NCBI GenBank assembly: GCA_943736015.1
Contig: OX031065.1
Span: 53,732,992 to 53,796,991 of the forward strand
DNA from: Tridacna crocea
Taxonomy: Eukaryota > Mollusca > Bivalvia > Cardiida > Cardiidae
Length of the DNA stretch: 64,000 nt
Direction: 5' to 3'
In this document: piece after piece, positions 10,601 to 21,669 of the stretch
Layout of the letters: every line of letters starts with the position of its first letter
Position numbering within the stretch: position 1 is the first letter of the stretch
Translations under genes and position numbers: made by a program
Notes under the pieces: generated by a model
The model's database searches: none
Seen by the model: the letters and a program-made list of their open reading frames with translations, nothing else
What the model was told of the DNA's origin: nothing

Positions 10601-11084
10601 ATAGGCATTGTTTTAAGAACTCTTTCCTACTGTCTGTGGGCAGTCACGCGTGCACGATTCCATTGTTTTGGGGCATCACAGTCATCGCAGCCTCGCAGAC
10701 ACCGTGGTGTGACGTTATCCAGGATTGGTAGTGGAATTTCCGGTCATTGTATACCCATTGTTCTCCGGAATACTATCCCATCGTTCTTGGGCAGTCACGC
10801 GTGAATGGTTCCATTGTTCTTGGAACAATACCCCCATTGCTCTTGGACATCGCAGACATCGTACCCTCGCAGGCACTCTGTCCATCCGATTGTTATATAC
10901 TACTCATGCAGGCTGAAAATGGTCTGCTCAAATTAAGACCATCGTGTTTAATTCTTTATATCTAATCGTTTATTCATTTATAGTTAAGGAAACTTCTAAT
11001 GTCAAAGTCTTGTTTTCATCACTATTCATGGGCTACAACTAATGAGGCTATTCAAAAATTCGAGTCGCGTCTCTGATATGGGGG

Positions 11085-12250
11085 GTCAAGTTTTGACATA
11101 AATTGATGTTCTTGTCATTATCATTTGAGATTTTGCCAGTAAGACCGTTGGCGCGGGAGGGGGGTCGTCTGTCACTTTAATTGGAGGTCTTGTAACTATA
11201 TTCTGGGGAATTTGTAAATAAAATTGGAAATTCTGTCACTTTGACTAGAGATTTTGTAACTGAATTTGGGGGATTTTGTCCCAGAATTGGAGATTCTGAC
11301 ACTTAGATTGAAGATCTTGTAACTAAGGATTTGGAGATCTTATAACTGAATTTATGGGGATTTTGACACGATTATTACTGAGTTTGTCAGTAGTATGGGA
11401 GATTTGGGGATTCTATCTCTTTGATTGGGGATTTTATAACTGAATTTGGTTGATTTTGTCACCTAAATTGGGGGTTCTGTCAGTTTGATAGGAGATCTTA
11501 TAACTGAATTTGGGGAAATTGTCACAAAGTTTAGGAGTCAGTCACTTTGATTGGAGATCTTGTAAATAAATTTGAGGGATTTTATCGGTAAAATTTGGGA
11601 TTCTGTCACTTTGGTAGGAGATCTTGTTACTGAATTTAGAGGAACTGACATTAAAATTGTGCATTTTAATTGCAGATTTTATTACTAAATTTGGGGGATT
11701 TTGTAACTGAAAGTGGGGTTTTAGTCACTTTGATTGGAGATCTTGTAACTGAATCAGTGTAGATGTAATTTCTGCACTAAAATTGGAGATTCTGTCATTT
11801 TGATTGGAGATCTTGAAACAATATCGGAGGATTTTGTTAATAAAACACACACTTTGTCACAAAGATTTAGAATTTAGTCACTTTGATCGAAGACCTTGTA
11901 ATTGAATTTGGGTAATTTTGTCACTAAAATTGGAGATTCTGTCATTTTGGTTGGAGATGTTGTAACCATAGTGGAGGATTTTGTTACTAAAACAAGTGAT
12001 TTTGTCACTAAAATTTGGGACTTAGTCACTTTGATTGGAGATCTTGTAACTGAATTGGGGTAATTTTGTCACTAAAATTGGAGATTCTGTCATTTTGATT
12101 GGAGATGTTGTAACCATATTGGAGGATTTTGTTAGTAAAATTTGGGATTCTGTCACTTTGATTGGACATCTTGTAACAGAATTTTGGGGATTTGGTCAGG
12201 GGATATTGTCATTAACATCCAGGATTCTGTCATTTAAAATGCGGTTAGTA
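11085..12250 (+). repeat. ~64-bp minisatellite array
   Basis: About 18 diverged units of GGAGATCTTGTAACTGAATT, TGGGGGATTTTGTCACTAAA, ATTGGAGATTCTGTCACTTT, GATT. No gene recognised in it. Confidence 0.85.
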
Positions 12251-12356
12251 TTCTTGTTGATTCATTTACCAACGTTGACAAAATGTCATTAAGGATCAAA
12301 TAATGATAATTCGTGAAACTGATGAGAACGAACTTTTGTGATCCAAATACAGTGTC

Positions 12357-12592
12357 CTGTGTGAGTCAGTAGTAAAGTATAGGACTCGTAGCCTGGAGGC
12401 CCTGCGCTCGAGCCTCGCTAGATCCATGGCTTTTTTTATGGAAGAGCTCTTGGATAAGATACTCAGAGTCCCAGCCTTGTACTGGTGAAAACCTATGACG
12501 TACATTATTATGTGAGCTGTCGCCGTGATATGACTGAAATAACGTTGAAAGCGGCGTCAAACATCATTCAGTCTATTAATTAATCAATCAAT
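12357..12592 (+). mobile_element. tRNA-derived SINE, bivalve core type
   Basis: A tRNA-like head (GTGAGTCAGTAG ... GCGCTCGAGCCTCGC) is followed by the core GTGAGCTGTCGCCGTGATAT, GACTGAAATAACGTTGAAAG and a (TCAA)n-like tail at 12580-12590. This core is common in mollusc genomes by recall. Confidence 0.7.
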
Positions 12593-12599
12593 AGAGAGA

Positions 12600-13760
12600 A
12601 TGCTGGCGTTTTCTCCCTTTTCCATCGTAGTTTTTTTTTAAAAAGTATCTTTGGGGATTAGATCTATCCACAAAATAACTTAAACTAAACTTTCAAACCA
12701 ACTGATTTTAATTATTCTAAATTTACTTTTTTGGGGGAAAATATATATTGTCGAACAGTGTCGATCCAAGATTAGACTGCGCATCATGTGCAAACAACTG
12801 TGCAAATCTTGAAGCAAATTTATATAAAAGCGTTGTTAATCGTTCTTTTTTTTATCTCTTCATATCAAAGCAAATTAACACTAGCTTTATACTTTTATAT
12901 GTTACTCTCTTGTTGCAGGTACGATGTAATCGCTTCATGAAGTTGCAGTCGTTTGTAAATGTCATCCGATTTCCAAAGTTCACGTTTGGGAATAAAACCA
13001 TTACAAATATTTTTTTATAGTCTTGTCGACAAAATGGTATCCAAGTAAAAAGTTCCTGTAAACATTTCAATGAGATCTCTGCACGGTCTTAAAGATCTAC
13101 AATCATTTCTTAAGAATTTTGAGGGGCAAGTCAACTGAACAGTTCATTGAAATGTCTATACGGATCTTAAACGATCATTTCCGAAAAGTGTCATAGGGCT
13201 GCGGCAATGTTCTGTTATATGTTCTGCTATGTTCTGATCTTTACTCTGTTGTTCATAAAACCATCTGGTGATATGATAATGATTTTGAGCCTGTGCTACA
13301 GAATTCTCGCGAGAAAGAAGACTTTTGTTTAAACATTTTTAGGAAAGGAGAAAATGCATTTCACGAGCATTTCCTCGTTTTCTCACGGTGTTTTATACCC
13401 TTTTGAATTAAAGGAACAATCATTTTAATCACGTAGATTTTTTTCTATTAATTAACTTGGACAAGTTGAAATTCTTGTTGACTTGTACAGAATTAAATTT
13501 GATGATGTGACAACTTCTGAAACCAGACAAAGTGGGAGTGTCGAGCGCCAAATTCATATCTATCTCGTATATGGAACAGTAATAAAGACAAATATGTCTA
13601 GGTACTCCAAAAATCTCTCACAAAATTTCCAGAGAACGTGTTTATATGATATCAAATAGCGGACCATTCATTTAACCCTAGGGATGCGAAATAAACGCAA
13701 CACGGTTCGTATTCACCATCCATTCTTAAGAATGTACTCGGTCAAAATCTCCAGCATTTT
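12600..13760. other. no gene recognised; degenerate repeats
   Basis: Contains a partial family B arm near 12760-12800 and a decayed family A palindrome at 13325-13400 (GGAAAGGAGAAAATGC / GAGCATTTCCTCGTTTTC). The frames here are short. Confidence 0.5.
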
Positions 13761-13776
13761 CTAAATCTGAAATTCT

Positions 13777-14140
13777 AACATGACACACGAATTCGGCTCT
13801 ATAAACATAGTGCAAGGAAAGCGACAATCTCTGCAGAGTGACCTCAATCTATAACCAGTGACGTCATTCAATGAGTGGGTCATTCAATCGAACATAATCT
13901 TCATCTGTGTGTTTACTCCAAGTTTCAGTTTGTTTTCCTTTCATTAAGAATTTGCCAAGTTAATATCGAAATAATCTTCTTTCTATCGTGGTTTATTGTT
14001 CAATAAACCATGTTCTGAGTTATGATACGCAATAAATAAACCACTCGGTCTATCGCCCTCGTGGATTATTTATTGTGCCTCATAACTCACAAATGTGGTT
14101 TATTTAACGATACACACGACAGGAAGAATATTATTTCTTA
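13777..14140 (+). mobile_element. family D element, copy 2
   Basis: TAACATGACACACGAATTCG start and the full CTTTCTATCGTGG hairpin; directly followed by copy 3 in the same orientation. Confidence 0.75.
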
Positions 14141-14142
14141 AT

Positions 14143-14532
14143 TATAACATGACATACGAATTCGGCTCTATAAACACAGTACAATGAAAGTGTGGTAAAA
14201 TCGGCGACAATCCATGTAGAGTGACGTCATTCTATATCGAGTGACGTCACTCAATGAGTGGGTTATTCAATGGAACATTATCTTCATCCGCATTTTTACT
14301 GTAAATTTGAATCTGTTTTCCTTTCATTAAGAATTGGCCACATGTTAGAATCGAAATAATCTTCTTTCTATCGTGGTTTATCGTTCAATAAACCACATCG
14401 TGAGTTATGAGGCAAAATGAATAAGCCACTCGGGCTATAGCCCTCGTATTGAGCCTCATAACTCACAATTGTGGTTTATTGAACGATACACCACGATAAG
14501 AAGTTCTAAGATTATTTCTTAAGTAACACAAT
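14143..14532 (+). mobile_element. family D element, copy 3
   Basis: TAACATGACATACGAATTCG start; it has an extra GTGACGTCA pair and a slightly shortened right hairpin arm. Confidence 0.75.
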
Positions 14533-14598
14533 TTCTGATTGGCTTTGTTTAGCCAAATAAGAAGTCTTACTTTCATATTGAGATTTAGGTCAATAAAG

Positions 14599-14803
14599 TT
14601 AACCCTTATCCTGCTAGACAAGTGGAATGAAATTTGCTAGCCGATATTTAAAAAAAAATTCAAAGGTAGATCTACATGTACTTTCTAATAACCGAATCAG
14701 AAACTGTAGATCAAAGATCAGACGGCACGTTTTGTGCGGTCTGATCTAGATCTATACTGTTTGCAAAAGGTCATTTAGTCTTACTCAGCAGCCGTAGGGT
14801 TAA
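14599..14803. mobile_element. family B MITE
   Basis: Both TTAA ends intact; palindrome GATCAGACGGCACG / CGGTCTGATC at 14716-14746. Confidence 0.8.
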
Positions 14804-15904
14804 GAGTGGTTGGTGAATACAGAACCCCGGGTGTTTTAGAGGCAGCCATATTGTTTACTTGTCCTCCAGTCGTTTCGTAATCAGATCATTTCGAACCTAG
14901 GCAATCTGGTACAATTTTTGTCATTTCGTACCCATCTATATTGTTTAGTTTGATATTTTCGTACCAACTTTGGTTATTTCTTACCCAGGCTATTTAGAAA
15001 ATCTTGACAGCATCCGTCTTTTAACCTGAAAATAATGGGCCGTAGGCTCACTAAATCATCGGTAATCAAAGCGTTGAGAACGCTGAAGTGGTATTTGTTG
15101 AGGAAACCCATTGTGTGGAATTAATAGTTTGAAAGAAACAGAGGCATATTGTTTAAATATTAGCTTAAAAGTCAACCCATTTAGCAAATGAATACCTTTT
15201 CGGTTGAAGGGAGAGTACTCATGACAAAGTTTGGTTTATTTTTGTATAAGTGGTCTCCCTTTGATCATTAGGAGGAAGCAGGAGTAACGCCCCTTGACAG
15301 TAGAATGCATGACGAATAAAGAGAAAAATCCTGTTGCTATATCGAACAAAATTAGGTTTGTTCCTTAAAACTATAATTTTGAAATATATCTAGCCTTTTA
15401 CATTTCATTTCCAACATTACAATCAATTACCTTGATCTATAAATATTCATGAGCAATCAAATGGAGTAGCGAGCAATCATAGGACGAACAAGCCATGGAA
15501 CGAATTGATTTTGGAACGAAAAAGCCCAGGGTCAGTATGCAAAGTTGTATCATTTCGCCAATAAAAACCAATGAGCGAGAGAAGCTACCTAAAAAAGAGT
15601 GTATTTCCAATCAAAAATAAGTTTCTCAACTATCGATGGCCTTGCCCAATGTATTTTAATATGCCATTCAAAATAACATATCTGAGTGCCACCGAAAAAC
15701 TCATTTGCCTGAGAAAAAATGAGTTTAACTGGATTTATTTCCTTCGGCTTTGCACAAAATAAGATACATGGTTATCAAAATTCAATCTTGAACTCATAGT
15801 GGTATTGTCTTCGGCAAATACCACAAAAACTGTGTAACATCGACGTGGTCGTAAAGGTTATTCGGCTAAACTCGGTATCGTCCGTCTTTTAATGTGAGAG
15901 CTAG

Positions 15905-16046
15905 GGAGCGTTAGCCCTCAGGAAGAAGCCCTTTGAAATTAATGGATATCAGTATTTTTTTTCTTTTCCCACAAAGTTTTCTACCTTTTAGAAAGGCAAA
16001 CTCTATCACTAGAGAAATATTTATTTTCTTGTCTGCATCTAGTTAA
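15905..16046. mobile_element. family A MITE fragment
   Basis: Left part decayed; the right end shares TTAA 16043-16046 with the next copy. Confidence 0.6.
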
Positions 16047-16262
16047 CTCTTTACCAGACGACAAAATTTTGACGTTGTCCAAATTGAAAGCATTTGCAGA
16101 CAACAATTCAAATTTGATTCAAATAATAAAATTTGACCCTGATAGGGTAGAAAACACTGTGGGAAAAGGAGAAAATGCTGGTTACCAGCACTTTCTCCTT
16201 TTCTCACAGTATTTCCTGACAGCTTCTTCCTCAGGGTTGTTAAAAGTCGTCATTGTGCAAGA
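16043..16262. mobile_element. family A MITE
   Basis: Left TTAA intact and shared with the fragment before it; the right end has lost TTAA (TGTGCAAGATTT). Confidence 0.8.
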
Positions 16263-16526
16263 TTTTGCTAGGATGTATTTTCGCCCTATGCTTAATTTTT
16301 ATAACAACGCATTCAAACTCTCCTGAAGAGATCTCCATCTTATCTGTCTGTTGTCTATAAACGTGAAAATTTGGCAACTATATAGAGCCAGAATTTATTG
16401 TTATTTGCGATTGCAAATTGATAAGAAAACAGGTCTTTAATCTGACTGAATATAATAATTCATATAATACTGTGTGTATGAAGCACAGGATTGCAAAAGG
16501 GGCACTTTGATTTGACTTAAGGTTAA

Positions 16527-16559
<33 letters not shown>

Positions 16560-16668
16560 CAGAAACAGAGACAGAGAGAGACAGAGACAGAGAGAGAGAA
16601 ATAAGAAAAAGAAGAAGAAGAAGAAGAAGAAGGAGGAGGAGGAGGAGGAGGAGGAGGAAGAGAGAAGT
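16527..16668 (+). repeat. purine microsatellite
   Basis: (GA)n, then GACAGA variants, (GAA)n and (GGA)n on one strand: about 140 nt of pure purine apart from the ACA/C units. Possible triplex-forming tract. Confidence 0.9.
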
Positions 16669-16693
16669 AACAGAAAGCTTTTAAGCTGATTGG

Positions 16694-16904
16694 CCGGTGT
16701 AATGCAGAGAAATGACCCTCCCCTACAAAATGACCTGGGTCATTATTCCACGTGGAGAAATGACCCCAGAAGTCATTTCACTACGTAGAGGTATGACCCG
16801 GATCATAATTTTACGTAGATAAATGGCCCTCTCTACGTAGAGAAAAGACCAGGGTCATTTTGTAGCGGAAGGTAATTTTTCTGCTTTACACCGGACATAT
16901 TCGT
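16694..16904. mobile_element. family H palindromic MITE, copy 1
   Basis: Ends CCGGTGTAATGCAGAGAAAT and TTTCTGCTTTACACCGG. The inside alternates ATGACC..GGTCAT palindromes with CTACGTAG palindromes four times. Confidence 0.75.
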
Positions 16905-17087
16905 ATAAACTCTTACTGTGGATCAAAGTTCAGACAGTCAATGAGTCAAGCCATTAAGATAATTGATATGTGAAAAGTGAATCATCACGTTGTTTCAGAC
17001 CATTCTGGTGCAGGTGATCATAGTACATGGCCTTTTTGTACTTGATTCAGTATACTTTTTGCACTTGATTCAGTATACTTGGTCTAC

Positions 17088-17312
17088 TTGGTCCCAAACG
17101 ACAAACTTTTGGACTAGACCAAATTGAAAGCATTTGCAGACGGCCATTCAACTCTTGCTGAAAAGATGATTTCTGTCTATGATAGGGTAGAAAACATCGT
17201 GGGAAAAGGAGAAAATGCTGGTTACCAGCATTTTCTCCTTTTCCCACAATGTTTTCAAAAGGCTACTCTTCTAGACCCGTAAAAACCAGGGATTGTTTGG
17301 GAAAGGGTTAAG
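17088..17312. mobile_element. family A MITE
   Basis: Right TTAA intact (17309-17312); left end GGTCCCAAACGAC without TTAA; palindrome perfect. Confidence 0.82.
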
Positions 17313-17487
17313 AGGTTCCGGACTCGATCTGCAACAGGGGTACTGGCTTTTTTTCCTTGGGTAAAAAACGCCAAAGAATCCCAGCCTTTAACTGTTGAAA
17401 TTTCCACACATATAATTAGGTGAGATGTCGCCGCGTATGACTGAATTAACGTCTGTAGCTCCAAACATTATTCATTGATGAATACTG
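17313..17487 (+). mobile_element. SINE copy abutting a MITE
   Basis: B-box-like head fragment (TTCCGGACTCGATCTGC), then GTGAGATGTCGCCGCGTATG and ACTGAATTAACG. 5' truncated at the MITE end. Confidence 0.6.
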
Positions 17488-18817
17488 GACAAGAACAAGC
17501 CTGGGACGAATAGAGCCATTCTTTCGGTATAAAAAGCACTGACAAGAGTAACTTGAAATGTTCGTTTTTTTAGGAAGAAAGAGCTGTCAGTATACACCAT
17601 ACTTTATTAGGTCCCAACGACAAATTGTCTACAAACTCACCTGTCGCCATTGTAAAAAGCAACACGTGGTAAAGTTCTATCTGTCTGTGAACATCTGAAT
17701 ATCACCTTAAATGAAAACCACAGCTTTTCATCCCCAACTTTCAGCTGCAGGTCGAGCAAGAGTTACTCTCCTTGGAACTTATCGATTATCTGGTCCGAAA
17801 GGATTTCCGATAACGGCCTGTCATATAGGATTCAGAAGGGAAAATTTTTTGATCGACTAAAACACAATTTTCTTCTAAAATGATTAAAATCTATAACGTC
17901 GTGAAGTATTCTGTAATATCTCTACTTTACTTCAATATAATTTTAATTCCTGTAGCAAAATGGGAAGTTGCGTCCATTTTGATTTAAAGTTACTGACCCA
18001 TTCTCCTTCTTATTTCTATATAAAGGTTGAAGAAATTTGCTCTTGCGCCGTTTTTGACGCTAAATAACATAAAAATGAATTGCAAGCAAAAAATCTATAA
18101 CGTCTTGAAGTATTCTATGTTTTGTTGTGATTATGATCAAAGTATTCGTCTACATTTGTGAAATTGAGATCTTGCGTCCATTTTAGTTTAAAAACGACAC
18201 TATCGTTAATTTTTGTATAAAAAATGCAGTATCGAGCAAAGTGAGATTTTAAGACTGGGTGAAAAGATTTAGCAACGGATAAAGGGAAGATAAGAACTGA
18301 TGACATGATAACCTTGTCTGTATTGTTTTGTTAAACCTGGATCCTGTTTTTACACATTGTCCAAATATATATAATGATTGTATTTATCATTTTTATACAT
18401 GTGTATACGGTGTGCGGTAAAAAAGCCAGAGGTAAAAAAGCCATAGGTAAAAAGGCCATAGGTAAAAAAGCCAGAAGTAAAACGGTAAAAAGGCCATAGG
18501 AAATAAGGCCATAGGTAAAAAAGCCAGAGCTAATTTTAGTATGTATGGTTTATTAAGAAAAAAAGAGCTAATTTAGTAGTATATGATTTAGAAGTATTTT
18601 GGGAAAAGGAGAAGCCAATTTTTCCTTTTCACACAATGTTTTATATCCTATCTTGATGTGTTGTATGCAGATTATTTCAATATGTCAGAGTCTGAAATTA
18701 GTTGTTTGATTAGGGGAACTTCTCCAGTCTTCAGCTACTGACTTTTGAAAACATTTAAGGAAAAGGAGAAACTGCCAATAACAAACAAATTTTCCTTTTC
18801 ACACATTTCCTTATATT

Positions 18818-20311
18818 AAGTTTTTTATCATTCTATTTGCTTCTTTTCGCAGATGATATTGTATTATTTACTACCAATCCTGCCACACTTCAAGCCCAAA
18901 TAAACAATTTATGTAGATATTCCAATGAATGGGGATTAAAGATAAACATATCTAAAACAAAATTCTGTGTTTTTCGGTCGGTTAATGAGCCCATTTATGC
19001 AGATATAACAATCAATGGAGAGACCATTGAACAAGTTGATAACTTTATTTATCTAGGAGTTAATTTTCATTACAATGGAAAGATGAATTCAGCTGTTACA
19101 ACGTTACATGACCAAGCTCTTAAAGCATATTACAATCTGTTGACCTTATTCGATAAAATTAATCTTGATATCAAATGTAAACTGTCTCTTTTCGATTCGA
19201 TGATTGTTCCTATTATTCTATATGGTTCTGAAGTTTGGGGAATTTATAATTTTAAGACTGTCGAAAAGCTGCACTTACGATTTTGTAGAAAAATACTTGG
19301 GGTGAGTCAGCAGACCCCAAACTATGCAATCTACGGAGAGCTTGGGCGTTTTCCTTTATACATTCTAGCGAAAGAGAGATCGATTGGTTTTTATCTTAAG
19401 TTACTAAAAAACCCAGATTCATTACTTTTTAAATCATTCCATGATCAAATACTTAGTAATGTTAAACACGGATGGGCTTATAAAATGAAAAAAACTATTG
19501 ATTTCTTAGGCTTTAACTATCTGAACCATCCATATGTTATTAATAATAATACGAACATCATACCTTTGCTCACATTATTACGAAACCGCTTAAGAGACCA
19601 TTTCGTTCAAGACTGGTTTGGTTACATTAATATTACTCCAAAATTAGATTATTTCAGCAGATTTAAAACAGAATTTAAATTTGAAAATTACCTTCAAAAC
19701 ATCCAAAACGAAAATCTCAGAAAAAATTTCACAAGGTTGAGACTTAGTTCACACTCTTTAGAAATCGAATTAGGTAGACGTAATAGGGTCGATAGAAATA
19801 ACCGTATCTGTAAACTTTGTCCTTTGATAACTGTAGAATCTGAATTCCATTTCTTACTATGTTGTCCAAAATATGATGAATTACGCAAAAAATACATTGG
19901 TAGAGTCCAGTGGCCCTCTCTGCATATGTTCTATAATTTGATGTCTTCTAGTAATAAAACTTCTCAAATAAGAATAGCCCGATATATATCTAGTGCACTT
20001 TTATTAAGGGAGGAATCCTTGAAACAGCAAATACTATACCCATAATTTCTGTCTCATGTGCCTAAATTTCAGTCCCATTAGCTTGAAATACCTTATGTCA
20101 CTTGTGTTATTGTTTTTTTTGTTTTTTTTGTCATACACTTATATAGTTTATTTTGTGTTTGTTTTCCCATTCAGAAATATCTTTGGCTTATCCTGTCTAA
20201 CATGTGTCTGTATTGTATTTTTCATATCAGTCTTTGCCATACCTTTTTTTGTAAATGGTCAAAGGCAACATGTATTGCCGATAACCAATAAAATGTATGT
20301 ATGTATGTATA
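18818..20311 (+). mobile_element. 5'-truncated non-LTR retrotransposon (LINE)
   Basis: The open frame at about 18837-20045 begins at the catalytic FADD box of a reverse transcriptase (residues 4-7), followed by thumb-like sequence (IYLGVNFHYNGK, ILYGSEVWG, IYGELGRFPLYI). Near the C terminus a C-x2-C...H...CP pattern (CKLCP, FHFLLCCPKY) is typical of LINE ORF2 ends. The palm upstream of FADD and the endonuclease are absent, so the copy was truncated at insertion. The 3' end has AATAAA followed by a (TATG)n tail at about 20290-20310. The insertion lies inside a larger inverted-repeat element whose ends are at 18418 and 21045. The clade was not assigned. The long uninterrupted frame suggests a fairly recent insertion. 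Confidence 0.88.
18837..20045 (+). CDS. reverse transcriptase fragment (C-terminal part)
   Basis: 402 codons without a stop. The true protein start is missing: the frame opens at a TTG just before the FADD active-site box, and upstream sequence in frame is short and not convincingly LINE. It cannot be functional because the N-terminal fingers, most of the palm and the endonuclease are gone. The cysteine/histidine cluster near residues 335-360 is the putative nucleic-acid-binding tail. Confidence 0.85.
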   Translation: MLLFADDIVLFTTNPATLQAQINNLCRYSNEWGLKINISKTKFCVFRSVNEPIYADITINGETIEQVDNFIYLGVNFHYNGKMNSAVTTLHDQALKAYYNLLTLFDKINLDIKCKLSLFDSMIVPIILYGSEVWGIYNFKTVEKLHLRFCRKILGVSQQTPNYAIYGELGRFPLYILAKERSIGFYLKLLKNPDSLLFKSFHDQILSNVKHGWAYKMKKTIDFLGFNYLNHPYVINNNTNIIPLLTLLRNRLRDHFVQDWFGYINITPKLDYFSRFKTEFKFENYLQNIQNENLRKNFTRLRLSSHSLEIELGRRNRVDRNNRICKLCPLITVESEFHFLLCCPKYDELRKKYIGRVQWPSLHMFYNLMSSSNKTSQIRIARYISSALLLREESLKQQILYP

Positions 20312-21454
20312 TTAATGTGGTGTATACAGATTTTTTCAATATTCAAGCTTTTTCTAAATTCCCAAACTGCTCAAAGGAAGCAATTTCCTACAATGTTTGC
20401 AATCATTGCATACCATTATCTTATACTTCAAAGTTTCCATGGAACAATCTTTCAATACAAGAAACAAACTAATTGCAAACAAGTGCAAACTGTCATTTCA
20501 CAAGTCCAAGTTTTAATCATAATTATGCGATTGGTCAATAACAGTTTGAAATAATACTGTTAAATTATATAATAGGGCATTTCCTGCACCTATTATTGGT
20601 TTCAATTAATTTATCAAGAAGTACTTGTAGATAGATAAACAAATATTACTTCTCTTAAATACAAATTATCTTGTTACCCATCCTTTTTGATAATATAAAA
20701 ATAAATCTTTATTTAGATACCATAGATGCGTTACATGGTAAATTCTTTTAATTTACATAATAAATGTAAAAAATTATGCACAAATATAAATGTTAGAATT
20801 AATGCACAAATCATCACAAATCATTTTCATTAAATATTTATATATATCAATATTATATTTAAAATATTTGGTATTTTCTTAATAAATCATGTATTCATGT
20901 ACTAAATTAGCTCTGGCTTTTTTACCTATGGCCTTATTACCTATGGCTTTTTTACCGTTTTACTTCTGGCTTTTTTACCTATGGCTTTTTTACCTATGGC
21001 CTTTTTACCTATGGCTTTTTTACCTCTGGCTTTTTTACCTACATTCGTGTATACGTGTATATTATTTGCATCAGTGAAAACTTTTAAGAGATTTGTAAAA
21101 ACCATTATTTTCCCAGTATCGTCTTTTTTAATTCTTTTTGGAAAATAATTTCAATTTAGTTAGCATAAATTTCTTTAAATTGCATTTTTATTTATTTCTT
21201 TTTTTTTTTTATTTCTAAAGAAGATTGAATTTGTTGTACTATTGGATCATTATAGTAATTATGCAGTCAATAGACCAGTAACAAACTGTACAAAAAAAGC
21301 AGTCTGATCCTGGGCCGAATCGGTTTTATTTTATGTGTCGAAATTCTTTTGGCTTAAAAAAATTGACGTATCAATATCAATATGTGACTAAAATCAGCAG
21401 AAAACAATTTGCGTTTTGAGAGTATTGATGTGACCCGTACAGCTTACTCCCGAA

Positions 21455-21660
21455 TTTCAACGGTCCTGCATAAAACCTTTTGAAAACATTGTGAGAAAAG
21501 GAGAAATACCAATATCCAGTATTGATTCCTTTTCCTACAATGTTTTCTACTCTTTTAAAGTGAAGAATATCAATTTAGCTACATTTGATTTATTTTCTGA
21601 AATTGCCTTTTTTCTAAGTTGGTGAAGTCAAAAAGTTCTCCATATGGGAAAAGGTTTTAA
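21455..21660. mobile_element. family A MITE, decayed
   Basis: The GTGAGAAAAGGAGAAATACC / TCCTTTTCCTACAATG palindrome survives; right end ATGGGAAAAGGTTTTAA. Confidence 0.65.
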
Positions 21661-21669
21661 ATTATTGAC

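Larger units (their letters stand above)
7905..10912. mobile_element. family F 3 kb foldback element
   Basis: Left arm (about 7905-8830) and right arm (about 9880-10912) are long imperfect reverse complements, e.g. GTAGTATATAACAATCGGAT at 7917-7936 against its complement near 10890. Between them lie the 27-bp satellite and about 300 bp of unique DNA. No transposase was recognised. Confidence 0.75.
18418..21045. mobile_element. element with tandem-repeat inverted ends (GGTAAAAAAGCCATA type)
   Basis: Left end 18418-18535 has about eight GGTAAAAAAGCCATA-type units; right end 20905-21045 has the complement, ending TTTACCTACATTCGTG. The terminal block matches that of 6375-6402. The LINE at 18.8-20.3 kb is inserted inside. 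No own transposase seen. Confidence 0.7.

Noticed and set aside
20889-21077. Hydrophobic leucine/phenylalanine repeat peptide
   Set aside because: Read-out of the GGTAAAAAAGCCATA-type tandem end of a mobile element.
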